Positions 25,810 to 34,864 of a stretch of 64,000 nucleotides of DNA are shown one piece after another. The notes beneath the pieces are model-generated. The model was not told where the DNA came from. It saw only the letters and a list, made by a program, of their open reading frames with translations, and did not search any database. Where the stretch lies: the NCBI GenBank assembly GCA_965222005.1, contig OZ244935.1:1116001-1180000 (forward strand), read 5' to 3'. This DNA is from CBDCTM01 sp965222005 (GTDB lineage: Bacteria > Bacteroidota > Bacteroidia > Chitinophagales > Saprospiraceae). How positions within the stretch are numbered: the stretch's first letter is position 1; every line of letters starts with the position of its first letter. A program made the translations under genes and the position numbers.

Positions 25810-26622
25810 TTGGAAAAGCAGCATCCAAAACATCAACCCATTGGAGTCTTCGACTCTGGCATTGGCGGCCTCACGGTCGCCAATGCTATTATTAGGCATC
25901 TACCCAACGAACAGCTCCTCTATTTTGGCGACTCGGCCCACTTGCCTTATGGCGACAAATCGGCCGATGCTATCCGCTACTATTGCCTCAAAATAGTCAA
26001 GTTTTTGCTCGACAAACAGTGCAAAATGATTGTCATTGCCTGCAATTCTGCCTCATCAGCGGCTTACCCCTTATTGATCGATTTCTTTGCCGGGCAGACC
26101 TTGTTCGTCAATGTAGTTGACCCGCTCGTAGAAGCTGTTGTCGGGCGGCAATTCAAAAAAATAGGGGTCATTGCTACCAAAGCAACTATCCACTCTGATA
26201 CTTACCGGCTCAAGCTCATCGAGCAGCAGCCAAAGCTGGAAGTGGCCTCGCTGGCTACACCACTGTTGGCTCCAATGATCGAGGAAGGATATTTCCACAA
26301 TCAGATCAGCAAAGTAATCATCGACAATTATCTCAGCGATCCATCATTGAAGGACATTGATGCCCTGCTGCTGGCTTGCACTCATTACCCCTTGATCAGG
26401 CCGCACATCGAGCAATATTTTGGTGAGCGGGTGCAGGTATTTGACTCAACCGATGTGGTAGCTAAAAAGGTAAAGCAAAAGCTGGAGAAAGAAGATCTTT
26501 TAAACGACCAAGCCTCTCCGCCACACCGGTTTTTTGTATCCGATTATACGCCTGCCTTTGAGGAAACGACCCGGATATTCTATCGACAAAGAGTACAATT
26601 GGAGCATTGCCCGCTGTGGTAA
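25810..26622 (+). CDS. murI: Glutamate racemase
   Basis: Interconverts L- and D-glutamate to supply D-Glu for peptidoglycan. The protein has 270 residues. Catalytic cysteines are Cys78 in VIACNSAS and Cys190 in LLACTHYPLI. The substrate motifs FDSGIGGLTV (from ~14) and YFGDSAHLPYGDK are intact. The only start that precedes the conserved GVFDSGIGG is the TTG at 25810; an in-frame TAA at 25774 closes the frame upstream. TTG starts are unusual and may reflect translational coupling to ompH2, whose stop is 13 bases away. Confidence 0.96.
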   Translation: MEKQHPKHQPIGVFDSGIGGLTVANAIIRHLPNEQLLYFGDSAHLPYGDKSADAIRYYCLKIVKFLLDKQCKMIVIACNSASSAAYPLLIDFFAGQTLFVNVVDPLVEAVVGRQFKKIGVIATKATIHSDTYRLKLIEQQPKLEVASLATPLLAPMIEEGYFHNQISKVIIDNYLSDPSLKDIDALLLACTHYPLIRPHIEQYFGERVQVFDSTDVVAKKVKQKLEKEDLLNDQASPPHRFFVSDYTPAFEETTRIFYRQRVQLEHCPLW

Positions 26623-26678
26623 GCCCTGCTCAATGGTTCCCGTTTTCAGGCGGCTAGTCTTTGAGCTTTGCTATACCG

Positions 26679-26722
26679 CGCTTTGCCAAGTTTTGTGCGT
26701 ATGCACAAGACTTGGCAAAGCG
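26679..26722. repeat. Long hairpin in the murI - ATE-like gap
   Basis: Two 20-base arms (26679-26698 and 26703-26722) pair at 19 positions plus one wobble, around the 4-base loop GTAT. No T-tract follows, so it is not a standard terminator. It lies in a 317-base gap (26623-26939) that has no gene. Confidence 0.75.
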
Positions 26723-26728
26723 GGATAA

Positions 26729-26819
26729 ACTTCAAGCCTGTTGGTTTTAACCAAGGTGTGGAAGTGGTTCTTACTGGTTGAATCGCTATGGAAATGCACA
26801 AAACTTGGCGGCTTGAAGT
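26729..26819. repeat. Second inverted repeat sharing the hairpin core
   Basis: ACTTCAAGCC (26729-26738) and its exact complement GGCTTGAAGT (26810-26819) flank about 70 bases. Just inside the right arm, GCACAAAACTTGGC (26796-26809) is a third copy of the core of the hairpin at 26679-26722. Together the block looks like a REP/BIME- or MITE-type composite. Confidence 0.6.
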
Positions 26820-26939
26820 ATAAAGAAGTATAAATAGGACGCAATGCAGCAATTTTATTGTCCTTGCAGGCCCTGTTTTTTGTGCAGTTAACAAGAATTT
26901 TCATATCTTTCTAATTCGTATCTTATTATACGCCAGATC

Positions 26940-28013
26940 ATGCTAACGGAAATTCACCAACCCCGCCACTTATCGCCTGCCATGCTCGATACTTATCTGG
27001 AGCAAGGCTGGTTTCGTATGGGGCAGATGATTTTCACCTGTTATTTTCTATGTTTTCAACATACTCTTTATTCCGCCGTCTGGACGCGCCTGCCACTGAA
27101 AGGCCATGCTTTTGGAAAGCGGCAGCGCAAATTGTTGCGTAGCAATGAAAAGCGATTCCGCACCCTCATCCGCCCGGCCATTTTTGATGACGAAAAGGAG
27201 ATTCTCTACCAAAAACACCGTCAGCGCTTTGAAGGCTTCGTAGCACACAACCTCCGGGATTCGCTCTTTGGCGATTCAACCCACAATATTTATGACACCT
27301 ATGAGGTAAGCGTTTTTGATGGAGACCAGCTGATCGCGGTCAGTTTTTTTGATATGGGGGCAGAAAGCCTGGCCAGTATTATGGGGCTTTTCGATCCCGA
27401 ATATGCTCGCTTTAGTCTGGGCATTTATACCATGCTGGTGGAAGTGATGTTTGGTATGCAAAAAGGAAAGCAGTTTTATTATCCGGGCTATATCGTGCCG
27501 GGCTATGATAAATTTGAGTATAAAAGGCGGGTTGGGGCGCTGGAGTATTTTGACATTTGGCAAAGACACTGGGCCGCATATCCTCTGCTCGATCGCTCAC
27601 AATTGCCTGCAGAACAGTTGACGAAAGCCTTAAAAAAAGTGCAGAGCAAGCTGCTTGTCAACAATGTTCAGGCCGACATTACCCTTTATCCCCTGTATGA
27701 CAAACAGTTGTTTGGCCTGGAGGAGGGCGAATCGGTTCGTAGTCCGTTGATATTGTCTGTATATCATCACCCGATATGGGCAGAGTGGCAAATCGTAGAA
27801 TATGATCTTATCAGAAAGGAGTATGTACTGAGCGAAGTTATCAAAGTTGAAGATGCTTTCAGCTTGGTACACAAGTTATTTGAAGATTACAAGCTGGAGC
27901 GAAGTTGCCTCAATTTTTTGGTGAAAGAAAAGCAGATCACCCGTACTACTTCCGCCAATCAGATTGCCCAAGCTGTCAAATCCCGCTATCTCCAGCAAGC
28001 CCCGCAGTACTGA
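26940..28013 (+). CDS. Arginyl/leucyl-tRNA--protein transferase-like protein (ATE/Bpt family)
   Basis: A 357-residue protein with the C-terminal fold of aminoacyl-tRNA--protein transferases, which tag protein N-termini with an amino acid for degradation. The supporting block is QFYYPGYIVPGYDKFEYKRR (~179-198), close to the Y-x-GYY...KMxYK signature of ATE1/Bpt, preceded by SLGIYTMLVEV. The usual N-terminal Cys-rich CxxC domain is weak or absent, so the tRNA or substrate use may differ. The last ~130 residues have no clear relative. It converges with the rhodanese gene, with only 3 bases between stops. Activity is inferred. Confidence 0.65.
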   Translation: MLTEIHQPRHLSPAMLDTYLEQGWFRMGQMIFTCYFLCFQHTLYSAVWTRLPLKGHAFGKRQRKLLRSNEKRFRTLIRPAIFDDEKEILYQKHRQRFEGFVAHNLRDSLFGDSTHNIYDTYEVSVFDGDQLIAVSFFDMGAESLASIMGLFDPEYARFSLGIYTMLVEVMFGMQKGKQFYYPGYIVPGYDKFEYKRRVGALEYFDIWQRHWAAYPLLDRSQLPAEQLTKALKKVQSKLLVNNVQADITLYPLYDKQLFGLEEGESVRSPLILSVYHHPIWAEWQIVEYDLIRKEYVLSEVIKVEDAFSLVHKLFEDYKLERSCLNFLVKEKQITRTTSANQIAQAVKSRYLQQAPQY

Positions 28014-28016
28014 TGC

Positions 28017-28559
28017 CTACCACCTTTTCTTTGCTTTTACATCATCCACCCATTTGCTCCATTTACGATTGTACGTGTGCACCTCTTTCGTAGATTGGCC
28101 CGCAGCATTTACCAACGGATAGCCATTATTGGCCCATTCAAAGATGCTTCCGTACAAATTATACACATTCTGATAACCCCGCTTCTGTAGCAGCTCACCA
28201 ATTTTTTCACTGCGATATCCAACCGAGCAATAAAGTACAATAGTGGTATCCTTTGGCAATTGTTGGATCGTTTGTTCGTTGAGGTTTTTATACCCCAGAT
28301 ACGTTGCACCAGGCAGGTGGCTCACATCAAATTCTTCGCGTTCACGAACATCCAGCAAAACAACGGACGGCTGGCGCAATTGCAATTCATGTACACTTAT
28401 CAAAGGAACCGAAAAACTGAGCAGTGTTTGCAGTTTTTGGTCAAATGCCGGGTTGAGCGTAGAAGGCTTGTTGGTGGAGACCTGCGCACAGCCAGGCAGG
28501 CCAATCAGCCCACAAATGCCAGCCAGTAATAGCCATCGATGAATAGAATTTATTTTCAA
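28017..28559 (-). CDS. Rhodanese-domain lipoprotein
   Basis: A membrane-anchored periplasmic rhodanese of 180 residues. The lipobox is LPGC (Cys24 from the chosen start). The rhodanese domain carries LLDVREREEFDVSHLPGA and the active-site loop YCSVGYRS with Cys111, so sulfur transfer is chemically possible. No ATG precedes the signal peptide: both candidate starts, 28559 and 28622, are TTG. The shorter is chosen because it begins 22 bases after the mvaD stop and gives a normal-length signal. It is probably cotranscribed with mvaD. Confidence 0.85.
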   Translation of the reverse strand: MKINSIHRWLLLAGICGLIGLPGCAQVSTNKPSTLNPAFDQKLQTLLSFSVPLISVHELQLRQPSVVLLDVREREEFDVSHLPGATYLGYKNLNEQTIQQLPKDTTIVLYCSVGYRSEKIGELLQKRGYQNVYNLYGSIFEWANNGYPLVNAAGQSTKEVHTYNRKWSKWVDDVKAKKRW

Positions 28560-28581
28560 AACGAAAGATTTAGTAGCTTCT

Positions 28582-29673
28582 TTAATCCAATTGCAATGGC
28601 CCTGCTCCAACCCGATCAGCAATCCACTTGCTCTGCTCGCAAAAAGGGCTCAATTCTTCCTCAATAAATGCCTGCACCTGATCGGCAATGTGATCGGGAT
28701 AGAGCAAATGCATATTGGGTCCGGCATCGAAGCTGAAGTATAGCGGCAACTTGCTCTCCGACCGGAAGACCCGAACTTTTTCCATCAATATCAACGAATG
28801 AGGATGCAATAATGTGAAGGACGCATTGGATGCCATCATAAGCGCATGAAGGGTAAGCGCCTCATTCTCAGCGATCGTGCCGAATGTTTCCAGATCGCCA
28901 CTCCGAAGTGCCTGCAACAGATGGTTCATACGCTGCCTGGCCTGCTGGTAACGGGCATCGGCATACGCATTGGCCTCCATCAGGGCATGTCCTGCCCGGC
29001 TCGACACCTGTTTTGCCTGCCTGCTTACAATCAAAATAGCATCGTGAAAATTATGAAACACGGCATGCAGTGCGTCCGAAAAGGGGATGGCAAATTCGTT
29101 TGAGGAGCCTTCCACGGCCGCACTTTCTCCCCAAAGAGCCATGGTAGCGTAAATGGATCGACAGGCACTTCCCGACCCGAGCCGGGCTACAAAACTGGCT
29201 TTTTGTCGGTATGCTTCGTCATCGGGCAGGCTGCCAAAAAGCTGATGCTCCAGGCTACAGAGGCAGAGAGCCAATGCGCTCATTGCCGAAGCCGAGGAGG
29301 CAATACCGGCCGAATGCGGAAAAGAATTGAAAGAGCGTATTTTTAGATGGAGCTGCCCGAGAAAGGGAAATATTGGATCCAGTTTTTTTAAATAATCCAA
29401 CACCTTAGCTCTGAAGGCTTCATTGGGCTTGTCATCAAAGATGAAATCAAGAGAAGGGCCGGGTTCGGTAGTCGTCTTGGGCGAATATTCCAGGCGGGTT
29501 TCAGTATAGGCTTTTTGGAGTGTAAAACTGATCGAGGGGTTTTGTGGTAGCTGGTTGCCGTACTTGCCCCAATACTTGATGATGGCGAGATTGGAAGGGC
29601 TACGCCAGCATACATGCCCCGTTTTGAGCTGTTGGGTATCTACAAGCAGGCGCGGATTGGCATATTGCAGCAT
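28582..29673 (-). CDS. mvaD: Diphosphomevalonate decarboxylase
   Basis: GHMP-kinase-fold enzyme converting mevalonate 5-diphosphate to isopentenyl diphosphate, 363 residues. Signatures: SPSNLAIIKYWGK (~25-37), the phosphate loop SAGIASSASAMSALA, GSGSACRSIY, and the catalytic Asp region FDAGPNMHLLY. Its presence implies that isoprenoids are made by the mevalonate route, found in a minority of Bacteroidota lineages. Other pathway genes are outside the window. Its own -7 box lies at 29699-29706. Confidence 0.95.
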   Translation of the reverse strand: MLQYANPRLLVDTQQLKTGHVCWRSPSNLAIIKYWGKYGNQLPQNPSISFTLQKAYTETRLEYSPKTTTEPGPSLDFIFDDKPNEAFRAKVLDYLKKLDPIFPFLGQLHLKIRSFNSFPHSAGIASSASAMSALALCLCSLEHQLFGSLPDDEAYRQKASFVARLGSGSACRSIYATMALWGESAAVEGSSNEFAIPFSDALHAVFHNFHDAILIVSRQAKQVSSRAGHALMEANAYADARYQQARQRMNHLLQALRSGDLETFGTIAENEALTLHALMMASNASFTLLHPHSLILMEKVRVFRSESKLPLYFSFDAGPNMHLLYPDHIADQVQAFIEEELSPFCEQSKWIADRVGAGPLQLD

Positions 29674-29698
29674 GTGAATGTCGATAGGTTTAATTGCT

Positions 29699-29706
29699 CA
29701 AAGGTA
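29699..29706 (-). promoter_or_regulatory. -7 box TACCTTTG upstream of mvaD
   Basis: Exact TAnnTTTG match on the minus strand in the 37-base gap between the DUF4294 gene and mvaD, 26 bases before the ATG. Confidence 0.5.
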
Positions 29707-29710
29707 GGCA

Positions 29711-30340
29711 TTAATCCTCCTCCGGGTAATCGACTTCGTACGAAATATCCATATCATTGAGCACAATGTCGAGGATGTGGTCATCGCCGGGTGTATATTT
29801 TCGCTTCAGGTCGTAGCCATTGAATTTGCCAAGCCGATGCCAGTAGGCTGCGGACAAACTGCCCCTCAGTTCTTTGACCAAACTATGAAAGGAGCGGTCG
29901 AGCTCTTTTTCGATCATCTTGGTCAGGATCATCCCCTGAGTCTTGGTTAGCTTTTTCAACGGGGTTTTAAACTCCTTTTTCAACTTCTTTTGCAGGCGCC
30001 GGATGTGCTTTTTGCGTTTGCTTTTTTTCATGTTGCGCGTCACATATTCCGTTTCTTTGAATATCCGAATGGCATCTACGGCATAGGGATACACAATGCC
30101 TGCATATTTGCGATACTTCATATATTTGCGGTATTCTTCCCGGTTTTTAAACTTTCGCGGCGAAGAAATAGACACATCATCGAGATCGGCAATGAGCAGG
30201 GTATCGGTATCGGTAATCAAGGCCGTTACTATTTCGCCATCAATGCGGATGCGCTCCCGGCGTTCGATCGTTTGCGCCAACAGCGGCAAGCTCATAAGCA
30301 GCAAGAGTCCAACAAGCAATAAATTTCTTAGGTTTTCCAT
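29711..30340 (-). CDS. DUF4294 family protein
   Basis: A 209-residue exported protein of a Bacteroidota-specific family with unknown function. The signal peptide ends LPLLAQ from the ATG at 30340; the frame opens at a TTG nine bases earlier. The family signature is the run YRKYMKYRKYAGIVYPYA (~75-92) followed by a Lys/Arg-rich helix. The tail is acidic (DYPEED). It stands between mvaD and the amidohydrolase pair with no obvious functional tie. Confidence 0.85.
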   Translation of the reverse strand: MENLRNLLLVGLLLLMSLPLLAQTIERRERIRIDGEIVTALITDTDTLLIADLDDVSISSPRKFKNREEYRKYMKYRKYAGIVYPYAVDAIRIFKETEYVTRNMKKSKRKKHIRRLQKKLKKEFKTPLKKLTKTQGMILTKMIEKELDRSFHSLVKELRGSLSAAYWHRLGKFNGYDLKRKYTPGDDHILDIVLNDMDISYEVDYPEED

Positions 30341-30409
30341 AGGATACAATTCTTAAAGCAATGTACTCTAAAAAACGAGCCAAGGCTGTTATATATTTGT
30401 TAAGAGTAG

Positions 30410-31705
30410 TTATCTTTTCCTTTCGTACTTTTTCTTAAACTTTCGATAAAGCGCTTCCTGCTTATTGTCCAGATCAATTGCCCGGCCCTGTATGAAAGCC
30501 TGCTCAATGCGGCTGCTGCGCATGTCCAAAACATCGCCTGAACTGATAAAGAACGTGGCATCTTTGCCCTTCTCAACGGATCCGCATTGCTGGTCGATGC
30601 CCAATATTCGGGCGCCATTGAGACTCAGTGCCTGGATGGCTTGTTCGTAAGGCAACCCAAAACCCACAGCTTGCCCTCCCTGAAAGGGCAAATTGCGTTG
30701 CTGCCAGCTGCCATTCATACTGAATGCAAATAAGATTCCAGCCTTTTGCAGCAGGGCCGGCGTTTTGTAGGGCTGATCGATATCCGTTGCTTTGCGGCCC
30801 GGCAGGCTTTGCGGCTGGCGAAGAATAATAGGAATGTGGTGTTCTTTCAGAAAATCGGTAATCATCCAGCTATCCCGCCCTCCGATGATGACGGGGTGGA
30901 TACCATAAGATTTGGCAAACAGCACTGCCTCCATCATGCTGCGGGCATGCTGGCTGTGAATGTACAAGTTTCGCTTGCCCTGAAATACAGGAATCATGGC
31001 TTCAAACTTAAGATTGGTGATTTTGTCGGCTGCCGGATCGGCCGCATAGCTTTTTGCCTGGTCGAAAAAATCGCGCAGCTCCTGCACTTGCTCGGCATAT
31101 TGCTTGTTTTTGATCTCTGCATCTTTTGACCACCATCCTCTATATTTATACATGCCCGGCCAATTGAGATGAACGCCTTCATCGGTAAGGTATGAAGCAT
31201 CCTCCCAATTCCAGGCATCCAGTTGTACCAGGCTGGACATGCCCGGCATGCGTCCGCCGGCAGGAGCAATTTGGGCCATCAATATGCCACGTGAGCGAAT
31301 GGTAGGCGTCACCTCAGAATCGGTATTGTAGGCGATAATCGTTCGTACATTGGGATTTAACGTGCCCGCTTCCCGATAATCGCGAGTAGCCCGTACCAGG
31401 TCAATTTCCTTGAGGCCCAATTGCGTGTTGAAGGCAATGAAGCCTGGATATACATGCTTTCCCTGTGCATCGATGATGGAATAGCGGGCTCTGTCACCTC
31501 CAAAGGCAGCCTGCTCTGTTGCTGAAGCGATCTTTCCATTTTCAAAGGCAATCGTGGCATTTTTGATGACCTGGCCGTTGCCTTGATGAAGCGTGGCGCC
31601 AGTGATCAGAACGGCTTGTTGCTGAGGCGGCGCGGGGCTTCCCTGGCTCCACAAAATACCCGAAGACAGTACACTTGCCCCCAATAAGAATATTGTTTTT
31701 ATCAT
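30410..31705 (-). CDS. Amidohydrolase-superfamily protein lacking the HxH metal motif
   Basis: A 431-residue exported protein (signal peptide ending ILWSQG) with the two-part layout of imidazolonepropionase-like amidohydrolases: an N-terminal beta-sandwich (ITGATLHQGNGQVI...FENGKI), a barrel, and the closing motif LGIDQQCGSVEKGKDATFFI. The first metal motif, normally PGFIDxHxH, reads YPGFIAFNTQLGL with both His missing. Other His residues (IHSQHA, LKEHH) exist but not at the usual spacing. It may be catalytically dead or use another site. It is 97 bases downstream of the 995-residue relative, probably in one operon. Confidence 0.8.
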   Translation of the reverse strand: MIKTIFLLGASVLSSGILWSQGSPAPPQQQAVLITGATLHQGNGQVIKNATIAFENGKIASATEQAAFGGDRARYSIIDAQGKHVYPGFIAFNTQLGLKEIDLVRATRDYREAGTLNPNVRTIIAYNTDSEVTPTIRSRGILMAQIAPAGGRMPGMSSLVQLDAWNWEDASYLTDEGVHLNWPGMYKYRGWWSKDAEIKNKQYAEQVQELRDFFDQAKSYAADPAADKITNLKFEAMIPVFQGKRNLYIHSQHARSMMEAVLFAKSYGIHPVIIGGRDSWMITDFLKEHHIPIILRQPQSLPGRKATDIDQPYKTPALLQKAGILFAFSMNGSWQQRNLPFQGGQAVGFGLPYEQAIQALSLNGARILGIDQQCGSVEKGKDATFFISSGDVLDMRSSRIEQAFIQGRAIDLDNKQEALYRKFKKKYERKR

Positions 31706-31802
31706 AGATAGAATATTGTCGGAATTGAAAAATGATCAGCGTATCGCTTAAAAATCGTTGTTGATGGCGAAAAGTAAAGATTTTTGGTCCTGATGAAGCC
31801 CA

Positions 31803-34790
31803 TTAGTAGCCTTCATCTTTGATATCATCGCAGTGGTACAGTTTTTCCTTTTGAGCTTTCACTTTTTGGGTATCTGCTCCGCCCTTTTTAGCCGCCAGGC
31901 TCTTTTGTATCAGCCGGGCGCGCTCCTGCCGGATAGCTTGCTGGCGCTGCTCATTTTCCGCTCTGTCGAAATATCGGATGCCATCCACCCAGGTGATCTC
32001 AGCCTTTGTATAGACGGACAAGGGATGCCCGGACCAAAGCACCACATCAGCATCTTTGCCCACCTTTATACTCCCAACCCGGTCATCGATATGGAGTAGC
32101 TTGGCGGGGTTTAGCGTAACCATTTTCCAGGCCTCTTCCTCCGGCACATTGCCAAAAAGCACCGCTTTGGCTGCTTCTTGATTGAGGCGGCGCGACATTT
32201 CCGCATCATCCGAATTGATGGCTGTCACAATGTTTTGCGACTGTAAAATGGCCGCATTGTGCGGAATCGCATCGATCACTTCATATTTGTAGGCCCACCA
32301 ATCTGAAAAAGTAGAGCCGCCCACACCATGCGCTTTCATCTTATCAGCCACCTTATAGCCTTCGAGAATGTGCGTAAAGGTATTGATACGGAAGCCATGC
32401 CGCTCAGCCACTTTCATCAACATATTGATTTCTCCCTGCTGATAGGAATGGCAGGTAATAAAGCGCTTGCTTTTCAGAATTTCCAGCAAGCATTCCATTT
32501 CCAGGTTGTGCCTAAAAGCTTTACCCGATTTTTTCAATTTGTCATATGCGGCCGCTCTGATAAAGTGATCTTCAAATACTTGCTCTACCCCCATGCGCGT
32601 TTGCGGATAGCGAATGGAGTAGGCATCACCCCAGTTCGATTGCTTAACGTTTTCGCCCAGTGCAAATTTGATAAAGCCGTCTGCTTCTTCAAATTTCATT
32701 TGTTCAGGTGTTGCTCCCCAGCGCATCTTAATGATGGCCGATTGCCCGCCAATAGGATTAGCAGAGCCGTGTAATAACTGCGCAGTAGTGACACCCCCCG
32801 ACAAGTTGCGGTAGATGTTGACATCCTCTGAGTTGATGACATCGCCAATACGGACTTCTGCCGAGCTGGCCTGCGTACCTTCATTTACGCCGCGACTGAC
32901 CGCGATGTGCGAATGTTCGTCGATGATGCCGCAGCTAAGATGCTTGCCGCTGGCATCGATCACGGAAGCACCATTGGCGGATAGATTTTTATCAATAGCC
33001 GCTATTTTTCCTTGCCGGATAAGTACATCAGTATTTTCAATAATGCCGTCCTTTTCGTTGGTCCAGACGGTCGCATTCTTTATTAAAACCGTTTGTTGGC
33101 GGGGAGGTGTTTCGAGGCCAAAAGCGGTGAAGGGGTAAATAATGGGCCCTACCTGTGCTGCTTTTGCTTTTTTAGCTGGCTCTTCTGCCTTCTCCTGCAA
33201 AGCCTTTACAAATTTGGCAGACCAGTCAAGCCAGCGGCCATTGGGGCGGGTGCCCTTACCCTTCCATTGCCCCTCACCCACAGTACCGGAGAGATTGAAA
33301 TGTGTGTCAGCATCTTTTGCCTGCTTGAAGGAGAGCGTGATAAGCGGCCTGGAAAAGGTATGATCGACCTTTATTTTGGTAGAATCTTCCAGTAAAACAT
33401 GGAGTGTTGCCTCGCCATTTTTGTGCTTCAAATGCAACTCATATTGCCTTTCTCCAACGTGAAGCTGATATTTCCCGGCTGGTCCGAGAGGCTCGGAGAG
33501 ATCGACGGGATATGCCTTTCCTTTGACCCAGGTGTGGTGAATTTTGTTCGCTTTGTCAAAGATGTTGCCGGAGGTGATGATGAAATTGGCGAGTTTCCCC
33601 TTTTCCAGACTGCCTAAAAGATGGTCGATGCCAAGCCATTGGGCAGGGGTGCTAGTAAGGGCTTTGAGGGCTGCCTCTTCACTCAGCCCTCGCTCAATAG
33701 CCAGCCGGAGATTTTTATAAAAATCCGCTTTTTTCTTTAGCCGGTAGGTCGTCAGGCTAAACGGCACCTTTTCTTTGGCGAGCATGGCAGCATTGCCGGG
33801 TGCCAACTCCCAGTGCTTGAGATCGGCCAGAGAAACTTCGAGGGCATCGTACGGATCTTCGACATCAAAGGCTTTCGGAAAATTGAGCGGCAAAATGAAT
33901 TTGCTTCCGGCTTTTGCCAAGGCCTCCAGCCGCTGATACTCATCGCCCCTGCCACAAATGATATACTGCTGCCCAAATTCGCTTCCCAGCTTTTGAGCCC
34001 GCAAAGCCTCCAGTTTGTTTCGCACTTCAAATATCTGTGGCAATGCCTGCAAATCGTTCCATGCTTGCAGGCTGAGGTTAAGTTCTTCCTTGTGCCCCTG
34101 CTTTTTATACCACCGCCCATCCAGGTACGTTTGTCGCAGCAGGGCAATGGTTCCCATCAGCGAGGAAGGGTATGCCTGAGTGGATTTTCCTTTGCTAAAA
34201 GATAAATGGTGAGCTGCCCGGTCTTTAATGATCGATTGATGAGCAACATCATCGCCCAGCAAAATGGCCGCTGAGGAGCCCCGGCAAATACCATTCATTT
34301 GATGGCTCAACACGGCCCCAAAGCCCAGCTTTCGCAAACCCTTGGCTGATTCCTCCTGTTTGTCAAACACTTCATGTGCATTGAATTCCGACCGCAGCGC
34401 TTCGTTCCAACTAAAGGCTCCTGCTTTGTTGCTCAACATTTGAGGCTTTTTCTTGGGAGCATCTCCTACCGCTTGGGGTTCAGGCAGGCCATAGCTGGTG
34501 TAGAGGTCGATGAAGGCAGGATATATGGTTTTTCCGGCAAGGTCAATGACAGCAGCACTTTCGGGAATGTTGATATTTGTGCCACAGGCTACCACTTTGC
34601 CCTTGCGAATGAGCAAACTGGCATTTTCGAGGCGCTGGTTGTAGGTTTTAAAAATGGTGGCATTGGTCAAGGCATAATGTCCTTCCTTGTGGTCGAATAC
34701 TCCGTTGATAGGGAATGTTTTTTGCGCTAGGCCTGTGGAGTAAAGGAACAGAGAGGCAGCAAGTAAAAGCAAGTACTTCGGGGGGTTCAT
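31803..34790 (-). CDS. Double-domain amidohydrolase (995 aa)
   Basis: Exported protein with two amidohydrolase modules in tandem and a signal peptide ending STGLAQ. Module 1 (~30-430) has YPAFIDLYTSYGL where HxH is expected, so it lacks the metal ligands. It closes with LGIDHLLGSLEKGKLANFII. A linker with beta-rich sequence (~440-560) follows. Module 2 (~565-970) has the intact GIIDEHSHIA motif, FITCHSY, FTHILEGYKVADKM and AINSDDAEMSRRL, plus the closing LHIDDRVGSIKVGKDADVVLWSG. The second module should be the active hydrolase. The substrate is unknown; a dipeptide or cyclic amide is plausible for the subfamily. Confidence 0.85.
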   Translation of the reverse strand: MNPPKYLLLLAASLFLYSTGLAQKTFPINGVFDHKEGHYALTNATIFKTYNQRLENASLLIRKGKVVACGTNINIPESAAVIDLAGKTIYPAFIDLYTSYGLPEPQAVGDAPKKKPQMLSNKAGAFSWNEALRSEFNAHEVFDKQEESAKGLRKLGFGAVLSHQMNGICRGSSAAILLGDDVAHQSIIKDRAAHHLSFSKGKSTQAYPSSLMGTIALLRQTYLDGRWYKKQGHKEELNLSLQAWNDLQALPQIFEVRNKLEALRAQKLGSEFGQQYIICGRGDEYQRLEALAKAGSKFILPLNFPKAFDVEDPYDALEVSLADLKHWELAPGNAAMLAKEKVPFSLTTYRLKKKADFYKNLRLAIERGLSEEAALKALTSTPAQWLGIDHLLGSLEKGKLANFIITSGNIFDKANKIHHTWVKGKAYPVDLSEPLGPAGKYQLHVGERQYELHLKHKNGEATLHVLLEDSTKIKVDHTFSRPLITLSFKQAKDADTHFNLSGTVGEGQWKGKGTRPNGRWLDWSAKFVKALQEKAEEPAKKAKAAQVGPIIYPFTAFGLETPPRQQTVLIKNATVWTNEKDGIIENTDVLIRQGKIAAIDKNLSANGASVIDASGKHLSCGIIDEHSHIAVSRGVNEGTQASSAEVRIGDVINSEDVNIYRNLSGGVTTAQLLHGSANPIGGQSAIIKMRWGATPEQMKFEEADGFIKFALGENVKQSNWGDAYSIRYPQTRMGVEQVFEDHFIRAAAYDKLKKSGKAFRHNLEMECLLEILKSKRFITCHSYQQGEINMLMKVAERHGFRINTFTHILEGYKVADKMKAHGVGGSTFSDWWAYKYEVIDAIPHNAAILQSQNIVTAINSDDAEMSRRLNQEAAKAVLFGNVPEEEAWKMVTLNPAKLLHIDDRVGSIKVGKDADVVLWSGHPLSVYTKAEITWVDGIRYFDRAENEQRQQAIRQERARLIQKSLAAKKGGADTQKVKAQKEKLYHCDDIKDEGY

Positions 34791-34864
34791 CAGCAGTAGT
34801 TTTTTTTAAATGCGGGATAAAAATAACGAATTATGCCGAAAGCATCCGACAAGTAAACCCCAAC

